Source: Butyrivibrio sp. VCB2006
Lineage (GTDB): Bacteria > Bacillota > Clostridia > Lachnospirales > Lachnospiraceae
Direction: 5' to 3'
DNA length: 64,000 nucleotides
Assembly (NCBI RefSeq): GCF_000420945.1
Contig: NZ_ATVX01000003.1
Coordinates: forward strand, 266,745-330,744
Shown here piece after piece: positions 52,623 to 61,837 of the stretch. A program made the translations under genes and the position numbers. Each line of letters opens with the position of its first letter. The stretch's first letter is position 1. The notes beneath the pieces were generated by a model. That model was not told where the DNA came from and searched no databases. It was given only the letters and a program-made list of their open reading frames with translations.

Positions 52623-53322
52623 TCTGGTTTATCTGTTCCAGGGGATGGCCATTGCCACTATGTTCGGAAGGCTATTCTTTGATTCATGGATTGCTGTGGG
52701 GATAGTATCTCCTATCTCGATTGTTTGGACTTTATTACAAAGGAAAAACGAGAGTGTTAAGAGATGCAGGCAGATAGGGATTCAATTTAAAGATGCGATA
52801 TTTTCGGTGCTTACAAGCTTAAAGGCCGGATATTCAATAGAGAATTCCTTTTTGGAAGCAAGGAAAGACATGGATATTTTGTATGGAAAAAATAGCGATA
52901 TATCTTTTTACCTGTCCAAGATAAGTAAGGGCCTTAGAAACAGCGTACCTTTGGAAAAGCTGATCTTTGGTATGGGAAAAGAAACCGGCAACACGGACAT
53001 TCAGGATTTTGCCCTGGTTTTTGCCGTGGCCAAAAGAAGCGGCGGTAACATGACGGAGATTATTGACAGAACAATTGGCGTTATATCCGGAAAACTTGAG
53101 GTTGAAAAAGAAATAGATGTACTTATAAGTGCCAAGAGGCTTGAAGCAAGGATAATGAACATGGTACCTTTCTTTATTATTTTTTATATCAGTGTCACCA
53201 GCCCGGGCTTTTTTGATTCGTTGTATCACAACTTCCTTGGGATAATTCTGATGAGCGTCTGCATGGCAATCTACTGTGTGTCTTATGTTCTTTCCGAGAA
53301 AATCGTCAACATTACAATTTGA
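52555..53322 (+). CDS. Tad pilus platform protein TadB-like
   Basis: This 255-aa membrane protein has an N-terminal hydrophobic pair (about 28-60) and a type II secretion F domain (about 85-200), with helices at the C-terminus. It forms the inner-membrane platform of the Tad pilus with TadC. The start is TTG 52555 (or GTG 52558), after GGAGAG within tadA; the overlap is 68 nt. Confidence 0.85.
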   Translation: MVNSKTLKNSWQQVLQFRPRKSDLVYLFQGMAIATMFGRLFFDSWIAVGIVSPISIVWTLLQRKNESVKRCRQIGIQFKDAIFSVLTSLKAGYSIENSFLEARKDMDILYGKNSDISFYLSKISKGLRNSVPLEKLIFGMGKETGNTDIQDFALVFAVAKRSGGNMTEIIDRTIGVISGKLEVEKEIDVLISAKRLEARIMNMVPFFIIFYISVTSPGFFDSLYHNFLGIILMSVCMAIYCVSYVLSEKIVNITI

Positions 53323-53336
53323 GGAGGGATTTTGAA

Positions 53337-54797
53337 TTGATAGTTTTGGCTTATTTGATAATCCCTATTACTGTTTGCGTGCTTGTTTTTTTGTCAAAAG
53401 ATATTAAGCTTGATCAGGACGTTTCGGAAAGCGGTATTTCAAGGCTCTTTTACAGAATTTCTCTTTTCATATACCGGATTCTTAGATCTAAAAGGACAAT
53501 TGTTAATTCTCAAAAAGTAAGAGCAAGCCTTGCGACCCTTAACAGAGAAACCAATGCGGACAAGCTTGAAGAAAATTACTATGCGCAGAAGATCAGCATT
53601 GTTTTGCTTCTTTCTATTTGTGGTAGCTTTCTGGCAATTCTGCTTCACTTATCAACAATCTATGGGGGAAATATCCGGGACGGCAAGTTTATTGACAGGA
53701 AAGAGCCGGGGGACGGAGCTTTGGCGCTTAATATTGTTGCCAGTAATGAGGATGGAGAAGCACTGGGGGAGTTCAATATAACAATTGATGAAATGACCTA
53801 CACCAAGAAAGAGGCAGATGAGCTTTTTGAAAAAGCTGCTTCGGAATTGGAGAATCTGATACTTGGACAGAACGAATCCCTGGAAAAAGTAACCGGAGAT
53901 CTTAATCTTGTTCAGAAGATTGATGGTTATCCCTTTGAAATATCCTGGAAGGTGGACAATCTTGATGTTTGCAAATATGACGGTGAAATTGACTTTGATT
54001 TTGTGCCCAAGGAGGGAGTAATCGTGACTCTTGCAGCGTCGTTTAAATATAACGATGACAGGTGGGAGCAGGTGCTATATGCAAATGTTATTCCAAGGCA
54101 GTTGTCTCCGGCAGAAATTGTACAAAAGGAAATTCGGGATCTTATTGAAGAAAGCAATGAGAAAAGTAGATACGAGGCACAGATGGAACTGCCGGGAAAA
54201 TATAAAGAAGAGACGGTCCTTTGGAAGGAAAAAGAGGAGGACAACAGCCTTTTACTTATGCTTCTTATGATAGTAACCGGCGGAATCTGCTTTGTTCTTA
54301 AAGACAAGGAGCTGGCCGGAAAGATAGAGGATAGAAACAAGGGGCTATTGCGGGATTATCCCTCACTTGTCTCACAGATGGTTCTCTATCTTGGCGCCGG
54401 CATGACCATGAGAAATATTTTTGGAAAGTTATCTGAGAATTACGTCGCCAAGCTAAAGGCAGGACAGGAAAAGAGCTTCGCCTACGAGGAGATACTTAGG
54501 ACAACAAGGCAGCTTGCTGCGGGTAAATCTGAGGGTGATGCCTATGAGGAGTTCGGGTATAGATGCGGTGGGCAGCAGTATACAAGACTTAGTACTTTGC
54601 TATCGCAAAACTTGCGAAAAGGTAACAGTGAGCTTCTTAAGCTTCTTAATGAGGAGGCAAGAAAGGCTCAGGAAGACAGGCTGGACAGAGCAAGAAAAGC
54701 GGGAGAAGAAGCCGGCACTAAGTTGCTTCTTCCAATGATACTAATGCTGCTTATTGTAATGATAATCATTATGATTCCGGCATACATGACTTTCTGA
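53337..54797 (+). CDS. TadC-like pilus platform protein with a large extracytoplasmic insertion
   Basis: This roughly 486-aa protein has a membrane pair near the N-terminus, then about 200 residues likely outside (about 115-310; acidic, beta-rich, with EFNITIDEMTYTKKEADELF). A second helix (about 315-335) leads into the C-terminal T2SF-type domain (YPSLVSQMVLYLGAGMTMRN, EDRLDRARKAGEEAGTKLLL) and a final helix. The start is TTG 53337, with AGGAGG 9 nt upstream. Ordinary TadC proteins lack the large insertion. It is encoded between TadB and the Flp1-like pilin. Confidence 0.8.
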   Translation: MIVLAYLIIPITVCVLVFLSKDIKLDQDVSESGISRLFYRISLFIYRILRSKRTIVNSQKVRASLATLNRETNADKLEENYYAQKISIVLLLSICGSFLAILLHLSTIYGGNIRDGKFIDRKEPGDGALALNIVASNEDGEALGEFNITIDEMTYTKKEADELFEKAASELENLILGQNESLEKVTGDLNLVQKIDGYPFEISWKVDNLDVCKYDGEIDFDFVPKEGVIVTLAASFKYNDDRWEQVLYANVIPRQLSPAEIVQKEIRDLIEESNEKSRYEAQMELPGKYKEETVLWKEKEEDNSLLLMLLMIVTGGICFVLKDKELAGKIEDRNKGLLRDYPSLVSQMVLYLGAGMTMRNIFGKLSENYVAKLKAGQEKSFAYEEILRTTRQLAAGKSEGDAYEEFGYRCGGQQYTRLSTLLSQNLRKGNSELLKLLNEEARKAQEDRLDRARKAGEEAGTKLLLPMILMLLIVMIIIMIPAYMTF

Positions 54798-54855
54798 CAC
54801 ATCAAAGTGGCAGAAAAAGACAATTCAAATGTGTTTGATAGAGAGGAAATGAAAA

Positions 54856-55074
54856 ATGAAAGAATTACAGATTAGAACTAAGAATTTAGGAAAAAGAATT
54901 ACAGAAGGAGTTAAGGCCTTTTGGAAGGATGAGTCCGGAATGGGTACAGTGGAGGTTATCCTTATTATCGTTGTTTTGATTGGACTTGTTATTGTCTTTA
55001 AAAAGCAGATTTCAGGAATCGTAGAAGACATCTTTAAGACAATTAGGGAAGAAACTCGTGAGATCACAAACTAA
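54856..55074 (+). CDS. Flp1-like Tad pilin
   Basis: This 72-aa protein has a basic N-terminus, then ESGMGTVEVILIIVVLIGLV, a prepilin-like leader-helix with Glu at +5 from the probable cleavage site (G|TVEVI or M|GTVEV). It is the likely major pilin. It follows TadC by 58 nt with RBS AGAGGAAATG, and overlaps the next gene by 17 nt. The two prepilin peptidases in the cluster would process it. Confidence 0.88.
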   Translation: MKELQIRTKNLGKRITEGVKAFWKDESGMGTVEVILIIVVLIGLVIVFKKQISGIVEDIFKTIREETREITN

Positions 55075-56494
55075 AGGATATATCACAGTTTTTTTATCCC
55101 TGTCCTTAATGATAATACTATCTCTTGTTCTGGCTCTCTTTCAGGGGGCCAGAATAGGGGCAGTCAGAATGAAAACAGAGTGCGTCTGCGACATTGCGAT
55201 GAACTCGGTCTTGTCAGAATATAGCAGAGCTCTGTATGAGCAATATGGTCTTCTTATGGTGGATGCCTCCTACGGGACCGGAGCTCATTCAATAACAAAT
55301 GTCCAGGAGCATTTAAGAAACTATGCGGAAATGAATTTTAAAAGAAGCACTGCTGGAGGTCTTTTGAATGCCCAGACCATGACTGCTATGTACTGTAAAG
55401 ATGCGAGAATTTCAGGATATTCGGTGGCCACAGATAATAACATGGCGGTACTTGCAAGGCAAATAATGGCATACATGGAAGGGGAGCCGATTGGAAACCT
55501 TATGAGTGATGTGCTTGGAAATGCGCAAAGCCTTCAGGACGGCGAACTTGACACTATCGATGTAGATGAACTAGCAAGGGAGAACCAGGAGCTGATTGAT
55601 TCTTATGAGCTTCCGGAAATAGAAAAAGAAAACGGAGAAAAAGAAGTTATTTCCATAGGCAATCCTGCAGATGTGGTCAATTCTCAGCGTGGGATAGGGG
55701 CGTTAAATCTTGCGATCAAAGATAAATCAATAATCTCAACGGCAGTGGTGAATACATCCGAATATGCATCTTGCAGAAACCTTAATAAGGGGACAGGTCT
55801 TGACGAATCCGGAACTTCTACGGGACAGAATCTGATTTTGGATGAGTATTATTACGAGAAATGCAGCAGGTATGGAGAGGAGCTGGAGAAATCTCTTTTG
55901 AAGTATCAGCTGGAATACCTGATTTATGGCCAGGGAAGCGACTACGGGAATCTTGAGAAGATGGCCAGGACCCTACTTTTCTGGAGACAGGCATCCAATA
56001 TGCTGTATTTATTTGGGTGTACACCCAAGGTTAATGAGGCCGATCTCCTGGCCAGTGCACTGTCAGTTATTCTTTTTGTTCCAGAGTTAAAAGATCCTAT
56101 TAAATATTCTATTTTATTTGCATGGACGTTTGCTGAGTCCATCTCCGATCTTCATATCCTCTTTTCCGGAGGAAGAGTTCCACTTTTTAAATCTGATTCC
56201 ACTTGGAAGCTAAGTCTTACAAATATGTTTTCTTTTAGGGACCATATGAATGGAGGCGACCTTGGAGAAGGTCTTTATTACAAAGACTATCTGAGGATGA
56301 AGCTTCTTTTTACTGATGCAGGGACTAAGCTATGCAGAATGGCGGACATAATAGAAATGGATGTTAGGCAAACCGATGGAAATGGAGCATTTAAGCTGGA
56401 TTACTGCGTTGACATAATACGTGGGGAACTGCTTATCGGTACGAGATTTGGCTATGAAGCAAAGATAGAAAGGATATACGGATATGAGAGGTAG
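55058..56494 (+). CDS. DUF5702 (TadG-like) surface protein
   Basis: This 478-aa protein has an N-terminal helix (about 8-28, KGYITVFLSLSLMIILSLVL) and then a large extracytoplasmic helical domain, the pattern of DUF5702/TadG-like proteins of Lachnospiraceae Tad clusters. It probably sits at the base or tip of the pilus. The start is GTG 55058, overlapping the pilin gene by 17 nt. Its function is inferred from context. Confidence 0.8.
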   Translation: MRSQTKGYITVFLSLSLMIILSLVLALFQGARIGAVRMKTECVCDIAMNSVLSEYSRALYEQYGLLMVDASYGTGAHSITNVQEHLRNYAEMNFKRSTAGGLLNAQTMTAMYCKDARISGYSVATDNNMAVLARQIMAYMEGEPIGNLMSDVLGNAQSLQDGELDTIDVDELARENQELIDSYELPEIEKENGEKEVISIGNPADVVNSQRGIGALNLAIKDKSIISTAVVNTSEYASCRNLNKGTGLDESGTSTGQNLILDEYYYEKCSRYGEELEKSLLKYQLEYLIYGQGSDYGNLEKMARTLLFWRQASNMLYLFGCTPKVNEADLLASALSVILFVPELKDPIKYSILFAWTFAESISDLHILFSGGRVPLFKSDSTWKLSLTNMFSFRDHMNGGDLGEGLYYKDYLRMKLLFTDAGTKLCRMADIIEMDVRQTDGNGAFKLDYCVDIIRGELLIGTRFGYEAKIERIYGYER

Positions 56495-57404
56495 GTGGCA
56501 AAAGATATGCCGACATGCAGTCGTGGATGGATACAAAGGCACTTCTGCAAAACCAACAATAAATAAAAGATATATACTCCAGACAATCAGAACTCTAAAG
56601 GAAGTGTCTTTTTCTGCATCCATGACTCTTGAAGCATCTATTGCGCTTCCTCTTTTTATCTTTTTCTTTGTAAACATAATCGGAGCTATAGAGATCATCA
56701 GGGTTCAGTCGGATGTGGAAGCTGTTCTCCATCAGGTGGGAAATGAAGTGACTATAAGAGCCTACGACATTAGAGAAGGTGAGAACCTCCTTGGGGCAGA
56801 TGGTGGGGGCACTATTTTGGAAGGGGGCGCGCTAAGCGGATACGCAATCTATGAAGTAAGAAGCAGGCTTTCAGAAAGGCTTGACCGAAATACGGTAATG
56901 GATGGATCTTCCGGGCTTAACATGCTTTCCTCCAGAATAATGATGAGCGGAGATATTGTTGATATTGTGGCCAGGTACAAGGTTCATCCGGTTATTCCGC
57001 TCATCGGATTTAAGGATTTTCTTGTGGAATCCAGGTATTATGGACATGCCTGGACCGGATATGATATCTCTTTCGGCCCGGATACGGAAGCTATGCAGGA
57101 AGAAATGGTCTATGTGACTGAGCACGGAACTGTTTATCACAGAAATGTCGGATGCAAGTATCTTAAGCCCAGCGTAAAGAGCGTGCACTTTTCTGATGTA
57201 GGAGGGCTGCGAAATAAAGACCGCTCCAAGTACTACGCCTGCGAGTATTGTGGGGGGAAAGTTGCCGGGGGAGATGTTTTCATAACGGATTATGGAGAAA
57301 AATATCATACAAGTGTCAGCTGCCCAGGGTTAAAACGAAAGATTTATACAATTCCAATCTCCGAAGTGGGAGGCAGGGGCCCTTGCAGTGCATGTGGAGG
57401 ATGA
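56484..57404 (+). CDS. TadE-like pseudopilin with two tandem Cys/His modules
   Basis: This 306-aa protein has a TadE-type helix near residues 45-75 (SMTLEASIALPLFIFFF then VNIIGAIEI; leader-like Glu), then an extracellular domain. Two copies of a small module follow: about 215-262 (VYVTEHGTVYHRNVGCKYLK to CEYCGG) and about 265-306 (VFITDYGEKYHTSVSCPGLK to CSACGG). Each has one His, one Cys and a terminal Cys-x-x-Cys, like a zinc or disulfide knot. Single copies occur in other Firmicutes surface proteins. It overlaps the DUF5702 gene by 11 nt. The module's role in the pilus is unknown. Confidence 0.78.
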   Translation: MRGRWQKICRHAVVDGYKGTSAKPTINKRYILQTIRTLKEVSFSASMTLEASIALPLFIFFFVNIIGAIEIIRVQSDVEAVLHQVGNEVTIRAYDIREGENLLGADGGGTILEGGALSGYAIYEVRSRLSERLDRNTVMDGSSGLNMLSSRIMMSGDIVDIVARYKVHPVIPLIGFKDFLVESRYYGHAWTGYDISFGPDTEAMQEEMVYVTEHGTVYHRNVGCKYLKPSVKSVHFSDVGGLRNKDRSKYYACEYCGGKVAGGDVFITDYGEKYHTSVSCPGLKRKIYTIPISEVGGRGPCSACGG

Positions 57405-57406
57405 TT

Positions 57407-57853
57407 ATGTGGATGATAACAAGAATAGTTTTTATGGTGCTGCTACTTTCTGCGGCGTTTACTGATCTTAAGAGAAAAGAGATACCGATGCTACTGATTG
57501 TATTACAGGCATTAACTGCTGTAGTTGCCATGGTATCAGTCATTGTGCAAGGCAATATGTGGCCATATGGATTACTGTCCCTTATCCCCGGGGTAGTCAT
57601 GATAGTTATTAGCTTTGCGACAAGGGGAGAGCTTGGAGTGGGAGATGGCCTTATTCTCCTGTGTATGGGACCTGTTTATGGAATGGAAACGACCTGCTTA
57701 GGGCTTTTTATATCACTACTTTTAAGTTGCCTGTTTTCTATAGGTATTTTGGTGCTTGGAAAGGGAAACCGTAAGACAAGGCTTCCTTTTGTACCTTTTT
57801 TGACAATGGGAATGGGGGTGATCGTATTATGCGGAAGCTTCCGGGTTATATGA
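57407..57853 (+). CDS. Second prepilin peptidase (A24 family)
   Basis: This 148-aa membrane protease has the A24 Asp pair: Asp20 in FTDLKRKEIP and Asp80 in GVGDGLILL. Start ATG 57407 follows GGAGG 6 nt upstream; ATG 57401 is too close to the RBS. It shares little sequence with the first peptidase at 49899, so the two may serve different prepilins. Its end overlaps the next gene by 25 nt. Confidence 0.85.
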   Translation: MWMITRIVFMVLLLSAAFTDLKRKEIPMLLIVLQALTAVVAMVSVIVQGNMWPYGLLSLIPGVVMIVISFATRGELGVGDGLILLCMGPVYGMETTCLGLFISLLLSCLFSIGILVLGKGNRKTRLPFVPFLTMGMGVIVLCGSFRVI

Positions 57854-58266
57854 CAGTAGAAGCATCATTTATCGTACCTATGATCATTTGTGTCTTTGTG
57901 TTGATCATATATTTCTCAAATTATGTATATGCAAGATGCATTCTCGCGCAGGATAGCTATATTCTGGCTTTTCGTGCCTCCATGGATAAAGAGGCCAATC
58001 CGGCTACTGTTGTTGATAGTAAGAAAAATGCTGTGGCCGGGAAAAAATACTATGGAAACAGGTCCCCAACATTTGACTGCAGCACTTCGGGAAAAGAAAT
58101 AGAGGTGACCGGAGGAACAGAAACAAAGCATTCGGCAATGGGGCGTTTTTTTCTAAAGCCAAAAGGAAGCTGGAAGCTAAAGAGCAGACAGTATGCCAAA
58201 AAGAGAGATTATTCAGGACACATAAGGACCGTTAAAAGAATCAGGGATATAGGAACTAAGGAGTAA
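57829..58266 (+). CDS. TadE-like pseudopilin
   Basis: This 145-aa protein begins MRKLPGYMTVEASFIVPMII, with the leader motif GY|MTVEASF and a long hydrophobic helix, so it should be a minor pilin. The rest is short and basic-rich. It overlaps the second prepilin peptidase gene by 25 nt. It is one of two TadE-like proteins in the cluster, as expected for Tad systems with TadE and TadF pseudopilins. Confidence 0.82.
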   Translation: MRKLPGYMTVEASFIVPMIICVFVLIIYFSNYVYARCILAQDSYILAFRASMDKEANPATVVDSKKNAVAGKKYYGNRSPTFDCSTSGKEIEVTGGTETKHSAMGRFFLKPKGSWKLKSRQYAKKRDYSGHIRTVKRIRDIGTKE

Positions 58267-58268
58267 AA

Positions 58269-59675
58269 ATGGAATATAGATATTGTAGAGAACTTAAACA
58301 TAATTATTTGATTGTAAAAAACGAGAACCTCGACGTACCCAAAAACGTCAGCTATCAGACAAGGATGCTGGAACGAGGAAATTTATCCGGCTTTATCCCA
58401 TGTGATATGAGGACCATAAACAATGAGAGCTATCTGTATTATGAGATTAATTCCATGCAGAGTCTTAAGGACAGATTTTCGGTAAAGGGTATGAGTGCTA
58501 TGGATGTTCGAATGCTCCTGGAAGCTCTGAAGAATTCCCTTGAGAGTCTGTCTGAATATCTTCTTGGCATGGAAAATGTCATTTTGAACAACCAAAGCGT
58601 ATTTGTTGATCTTTCCACATCACAGTTCAGATTCATGTATTGCCCGTTTGATACAAATAATGCCGGTTTTGCAGGCTTTGTAGACGAGCTTTTTGAAATT
58701 GTTGATCATGAAGATGAAAAAGCTGTAGAGATGATTTATTCCTGCTCGGAGAAAATGCAGGTTGAAAGCATGCTTGTTATAGACTGCATTTCACAGGTCT
58801 TGGAGGAGGATAATGAAACTACTGAAGAACCCAAAGTCTCGGACACGGCGGCTGACACAAAAGAACTAATGGATACCGACGATTCTTTTTACGAAGATGA
58901 ATTCGAACCTGAGGAAACTTCAACAAAACTGAAAAAGCCAAGATCAAAGCATTCAAAAATAGACGGAAAAGTTCAGATTATATTTGGCTTTTTATTCATT
59001 GGATTGTTGGTAGCGATGATGTATATCAGAATGAATTACGTTCTTTCCAAGCAGGAGGACGTTCTTTCAATTATCGTGATTGTTATCTCTATGATTACAG
59101 GACTAATGGCCGTTTTGACAGGGGTTAAGGATATATGCGCAGGAGGCATTTCGGGGATTAAGCTTAAGAACAAGTCAGGTATAGAAGAGGAAAATGAAGA
59201 GGACTATGGGTATGATTTTGAAACCTCTGGAGAAGAAGATTTTTTTGCTGATACCGATTATGTTAAGGAAGACAGTTATAAGCGTAAAGTGAGTGTGATA
59301 TCAAATACTGCGCCTTCGAAAAGAAATCCTGTTACCTGCAGTGAGACTGTTGTACTTATGAGTGAAGAAGATGATGATAAGGATATTACTTTATATAGTA
59401 GAAACGCGGACAAAACAATCCGAATTCCCCTTGAAAAGCTGCCCCTTACAATAGGCAAAATGGAAGGCTGCGTCGATAAGGTGATCAGTGATATGAGTAT
59501 TTCAAGGATTCATTGCAGATTCATGAGAGATAGTCAGGGGCGGGTGTCAGTCGTTGATCTTGGCTCTACGAACGGTACTTTCAGGAACGGACTTAAGCTC
59601 AACCCCCAAGAAGAATGCCATATAGAGGAAGGCGATGAAATTAAAATAGGAAGAATCTGTTTTGACTGTAGGTGA
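58269..59675 (+). CDS. FHA-domain protein with DUF6382-like N-terminus
   Basis: This 468-aa protein has an N-terminal DUF6382-like kinase-related domain (about 1-180), an acidic linker, two membrane helices (about 235-290), and a C-terminal FHA domain (about 375-468, ISRIHCRFMRD, LGSTNGTFRNG). FHA domains bind phosphothreonine, so it may link pilus assembly to Ser/Thr phosphorylation. It follows the last pseudopilin by 2 nt and is the end of the Tad operon. Confidence 0.85.
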   Translation: MEYRYCRELKHNYLIVKNENLDVPKNVSYQTRMLERGNLSGFIPCDMRTINNESYLYYEINSMQSLKDRFSVKGMSAMDVRMLLEALKNSLESLSEYLLGMENVILNNQSVFVDLSTSQFRFMYCPFDTNNAGFAGFVDELFEIVDHEDEKAVEMIYSCSEKMQVESMLVIDCISQVLEEDNETTEEPKVSDTAADTKELMDTDDSFYEDEFEPEETSTKLKKPRSKHSKIDGKVQIIFGFLFIGLLVAMMYIRMNYVLSKQEDVLSIIVIVISMITGLMAVLTGVKDICAGGISGIKLKNKSGIEEENEEDYGYDFETSGEEDFFADTDYVKEDSYKRKVSVISNTAPSKRNPVTCSETVVLMSEEDDDKDITLYSRNADKTIRIPLEKLPLTIGKMEGCVDKVISDMSISRIHCRFMRDSQGRVSVVDLGSTNGTFRNGLKLNPQEECHIEEGDEIKIGRICFDCR

Positions 59676-59688
59676 AAAATGGTATAAT
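59661..59688 (+). promoter_or_regulatory. Promoter of the flavodoxin-SCP2 gene
   Basis: TTTGAC (59661-59666) and a perfect TATAAT (59683-59688) have 16-bp spacing, and overlap the last codons of the FHA gene. GGTATAATACC forms a small palindrome across the -10. Confidence 0.65.
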
Positions 59689-59714
59689 ACCCTTAACTAG
59701 TTGGAGGGGTATCC

Positions 59715-60722
59715 ATGAAGATTAATATCTATTACGGTGGCAGAGGAATAATTGACGATCCTACGCTATACGTTATCTCACAGATCACTGCAATCTTACA
59801 GGAATTAAATGTCAAAGTTCAGCAATACAATTTATATGAGCAGCGTAACGGAATCACCGCGCTTCCTAATACACTCAAGGATGCAGATGGTGTAATTCTT
59901 GCGTCCACAGTCGAGTGGTACGGCGTTGGCGGATATCTTATGCAGTTCCTTGATGCATGCTGGTTATATGGAGACAAGGACCGTATTAAAGAGATTTATA
60001 TGGCGCCTGTTGTTATGTCTACCACACATGGCGAACGTGAAGGAATGATGAGCCTTGCAGCAGCATGGGAAATGCTTGGGGGACTTCCATGTGATGGAAT
60101 GTGCGGCTATATTGCTGATACTACAAAGCTTGAGAACAGCACAGAATATACCAAGATAATCGAGAAAAAGACTGAGAATATTTACCGTACTATTAATCAG
60201 AAAATGCCGGTTTTTCCAGCCAGTAACCAGGCGGTTATCAATAAAGTCTCTGTTGCAAAAGGAATCGACCTTACTCCGCAGGAGTCTGAGCAACTTTCCG
60301 AATATGCATCAGATGATAATTATGTTCGTACTCAGAAAGAGGATTTGCAGGAACTTGCAAGTATCTTCAGAGACAAGATGGGCCAGGATGATGCAGCGGT
60401 TGGAAATGTGGATGAGTATGTCAAACTTCTCAGTAAGAAATTTACCCCTGTTGCGGGAGTTCGCGCTAAGTATAAAATCACTTTACAAGATAATCCCAAG
60501 GCTAAACCTATCATAATTGATGTGGACAACAGCAAATGTGACTGTCGTATAGCCGACGAGGATAATTGCGATGTTGTTATTACTACAGATCAGCATATTC
60601 TCGAAGATGTTCTTGAGGGTAGAATGACCTTCCAGAGAGCATTTATGGCGGGCAGTATCAAGATGAAGGGAGACTTTAAGCTTCTAAGGAGTATGGATCA
60701 GCTCTTTGATCTAATGGCGTAA
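59715..60722 (+). CDS. Flavodoxin-like reductase fused to an SCP2 domain
   Basis: This 335-aa cytoplasmic protein joins a flavodoxin/NADPH-reductase fold (about 1-175; MKINIYYGGRGIIDDPTLY, ADGVILASTVEWYGVGGYLM, VMSTTHGEREGMM) to an SCP2 sterol-carrier-like domain (about 230-335; AKYKITLQDNPKAKPIIIDV, FQRAFMAGSIKMKGDFKLL). SCP2 domains bind hydrophobic or acyl ligands. The fusion suggests a redox enzyme for a lipid or apolar substrate (inference). The RBS is TGGAGGGG. It has its own promoter. Confidence 0.85.
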   Translation: MKINIYYGGRGIIDDPTLYVISQITAILQELNVKVQQYNLYEQRNGITALPNTLKDADGVILASTVEWYGVGGYLMQFLDACWLYGDKDRIKEIYMAPVVMSTTHGEREGMMSLAAAWEMLGGLPCDGMCGYIADTTKLENSTEYTKIIEKKTENIYRTINQKMPVFPASNQAVINKVSVAKGIDLTPQESEQLSEYASDDNYVRTQKEDLQELASIFRDKMGQDDAAVGNVDEYVKLLSKKFTPVAGVRAKYKITLQDNPKAKPIIIDVDNSKCDCRIADEDNCDVVITTDQHILEDVLEGRMTFQRAFMAGSIKMKGDFKLLRSMDQLFDLMA

Positions 60723-60743
60723 TCCTAAGCTTAATGCATTGGA

Positions 60744-61394
60744 ATGCCGGATAATTCTAATAATAACAACGAAGAATTCTTCGAAAAGCAAAAACAGATC
60801 TATAAAACGTCCTATGTTACATTGGCACTGGTACTTATCAATGTTGTAGTGTTTGCGCTGAGCAACACGATTTTGCAGCTTTTGTATTCGATAGGGATGA
60901 TGTACACCCCCGGAGTGCTTGAGAATGGTGAGTACCATCGTCTTATAACAGCTATGTTTCTGCACCAGGATATAAATCATCTTTTTAATAACATGATGAT
61001 GCTTCTTTTGGTAGGGGCAATCGTGGAGCACTACCTCGGACATATCGCATATATTATCATGTATATGGTAGCAGGTATCTTTGGAAATCTACTATCTATG
61101 GCCTATGAGGTAAAGAATAATCTTAACTGGGTTTCGCTTGGAGCCAGCGGTGCTGTTATGGGAATAGTTGGTTTTCTGGTTGTGTGGCTGTTTATTAACC
61201 GCAAGACGCTTGTGAAAGACAAATCCATGCTTATAAGGCTATTTTTTCTCATGCTGTTTGTAATTGAGTCATGCTTCTTTCAGGCAGGAGCCAATACAGT
61301 GGCACATCTGGGAGGCTTTCTTGCTGGCTTCGTTTTTGGAATAATCAATATTATCTTATTTAATAACAGAAAAGACATGGAGGGAATTGCGTAA
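60744..61394 (+). CDS. Rhomboid-family intramembrane serine protease
   Basis: This 216-aa protein has six membrane helices with Ser135 in GASGAVMG and His188 in AHLGGFLAG, plus the conserved NHLFNN region in the second helix. Rhomboids cut membrane proteins within the bilayer. It follows the flavodoxin-SCP2 gene by 21 nt with a weak RBS, and its stop codon overlaps the HIT start. Confidence 0.92.
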   Translation: MPDNSNNNNEEFFEKQKQIYKTSYVTLALVLINVVVFALSNTILQLLYSIGMMYTPGVLENGEYHRLITAMFLHQDINHLFNNMMMLLLVGAIVEHYLGHIAYIIMYMVAGIFGNLLSMAYEVKNNLNWVSLGASGAVMGIVGFLVVWLFINRKTLVKDKSMLIRLFFLMLFVIESCFFQAGANTVAHLGGFLAGFVFGIINIILFNNRKDMEGIA

Positions 61395-61798
61395 TGAGTG
61401 ACTGTATTTTTTGTAAAATAGCAAATGGGGAAATACCTTCTAACACTATTTTTGAGAATGATGATTTCAGAGTAATTTTGGACCTTGGCCCTGCTACAAA
61501 GGGACATGCTCTTGTTCTTCCCAAAAAGCATTATGCAGATCTTTTTGAAATTCCTGCAGATACTCTTGCTGAGGCTTCAAAGGTTGCCAAGGAAGTTGCG
61601 GCTACTATGAAAAAGAAGCTTGGTTGTGATGGTCTTAATCTGGTGCAGAACAATGGATCTGCAGCAGGTCAGACAGTTATGCATTTCCATCTTCACATCA
61701 TTCCAAGATACGTTAACGATGGACAGCACATTCTCTGGAAGCCAACAAGCCCATCTCCTGAAGAGCTTGTAGAAATCAAGAATACAATTTTGGGCTGA
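61394..61798 (+). CDS. HIT-family nucleotide hydrolase (HinT-like)
   Basis: This 134-aa protein has the HIT motif HFHLHIIPRY and the zinc-like N-terminal CIFCKIANGEIP. HinT-type proteins hydrolyse adenosine phosphoramidates such as AMP-lysine. It overlaps the rhomboid gene (TAATG). The N-terminal Cys pair (CIFC) with downstream His is typical of the HINT subgroup. Confidence 0.95.
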   Translation: MSDCIFCKIANGEIPSNTIFENDDFRVILDLGPATKGHALVLPKKHYADLFEIPADTLAEASKVAKEVAATMKKKLGCDGLNLVQNNGSAAGQTVMHFHLHIIPRYVNDGQHILWKPTSPSPEELVEIKNTILG

Positions 61799-61837
61799 TA
61801 GCGGCTTTTTCTACTATAATTGAGGAGTTTTGTTTTT

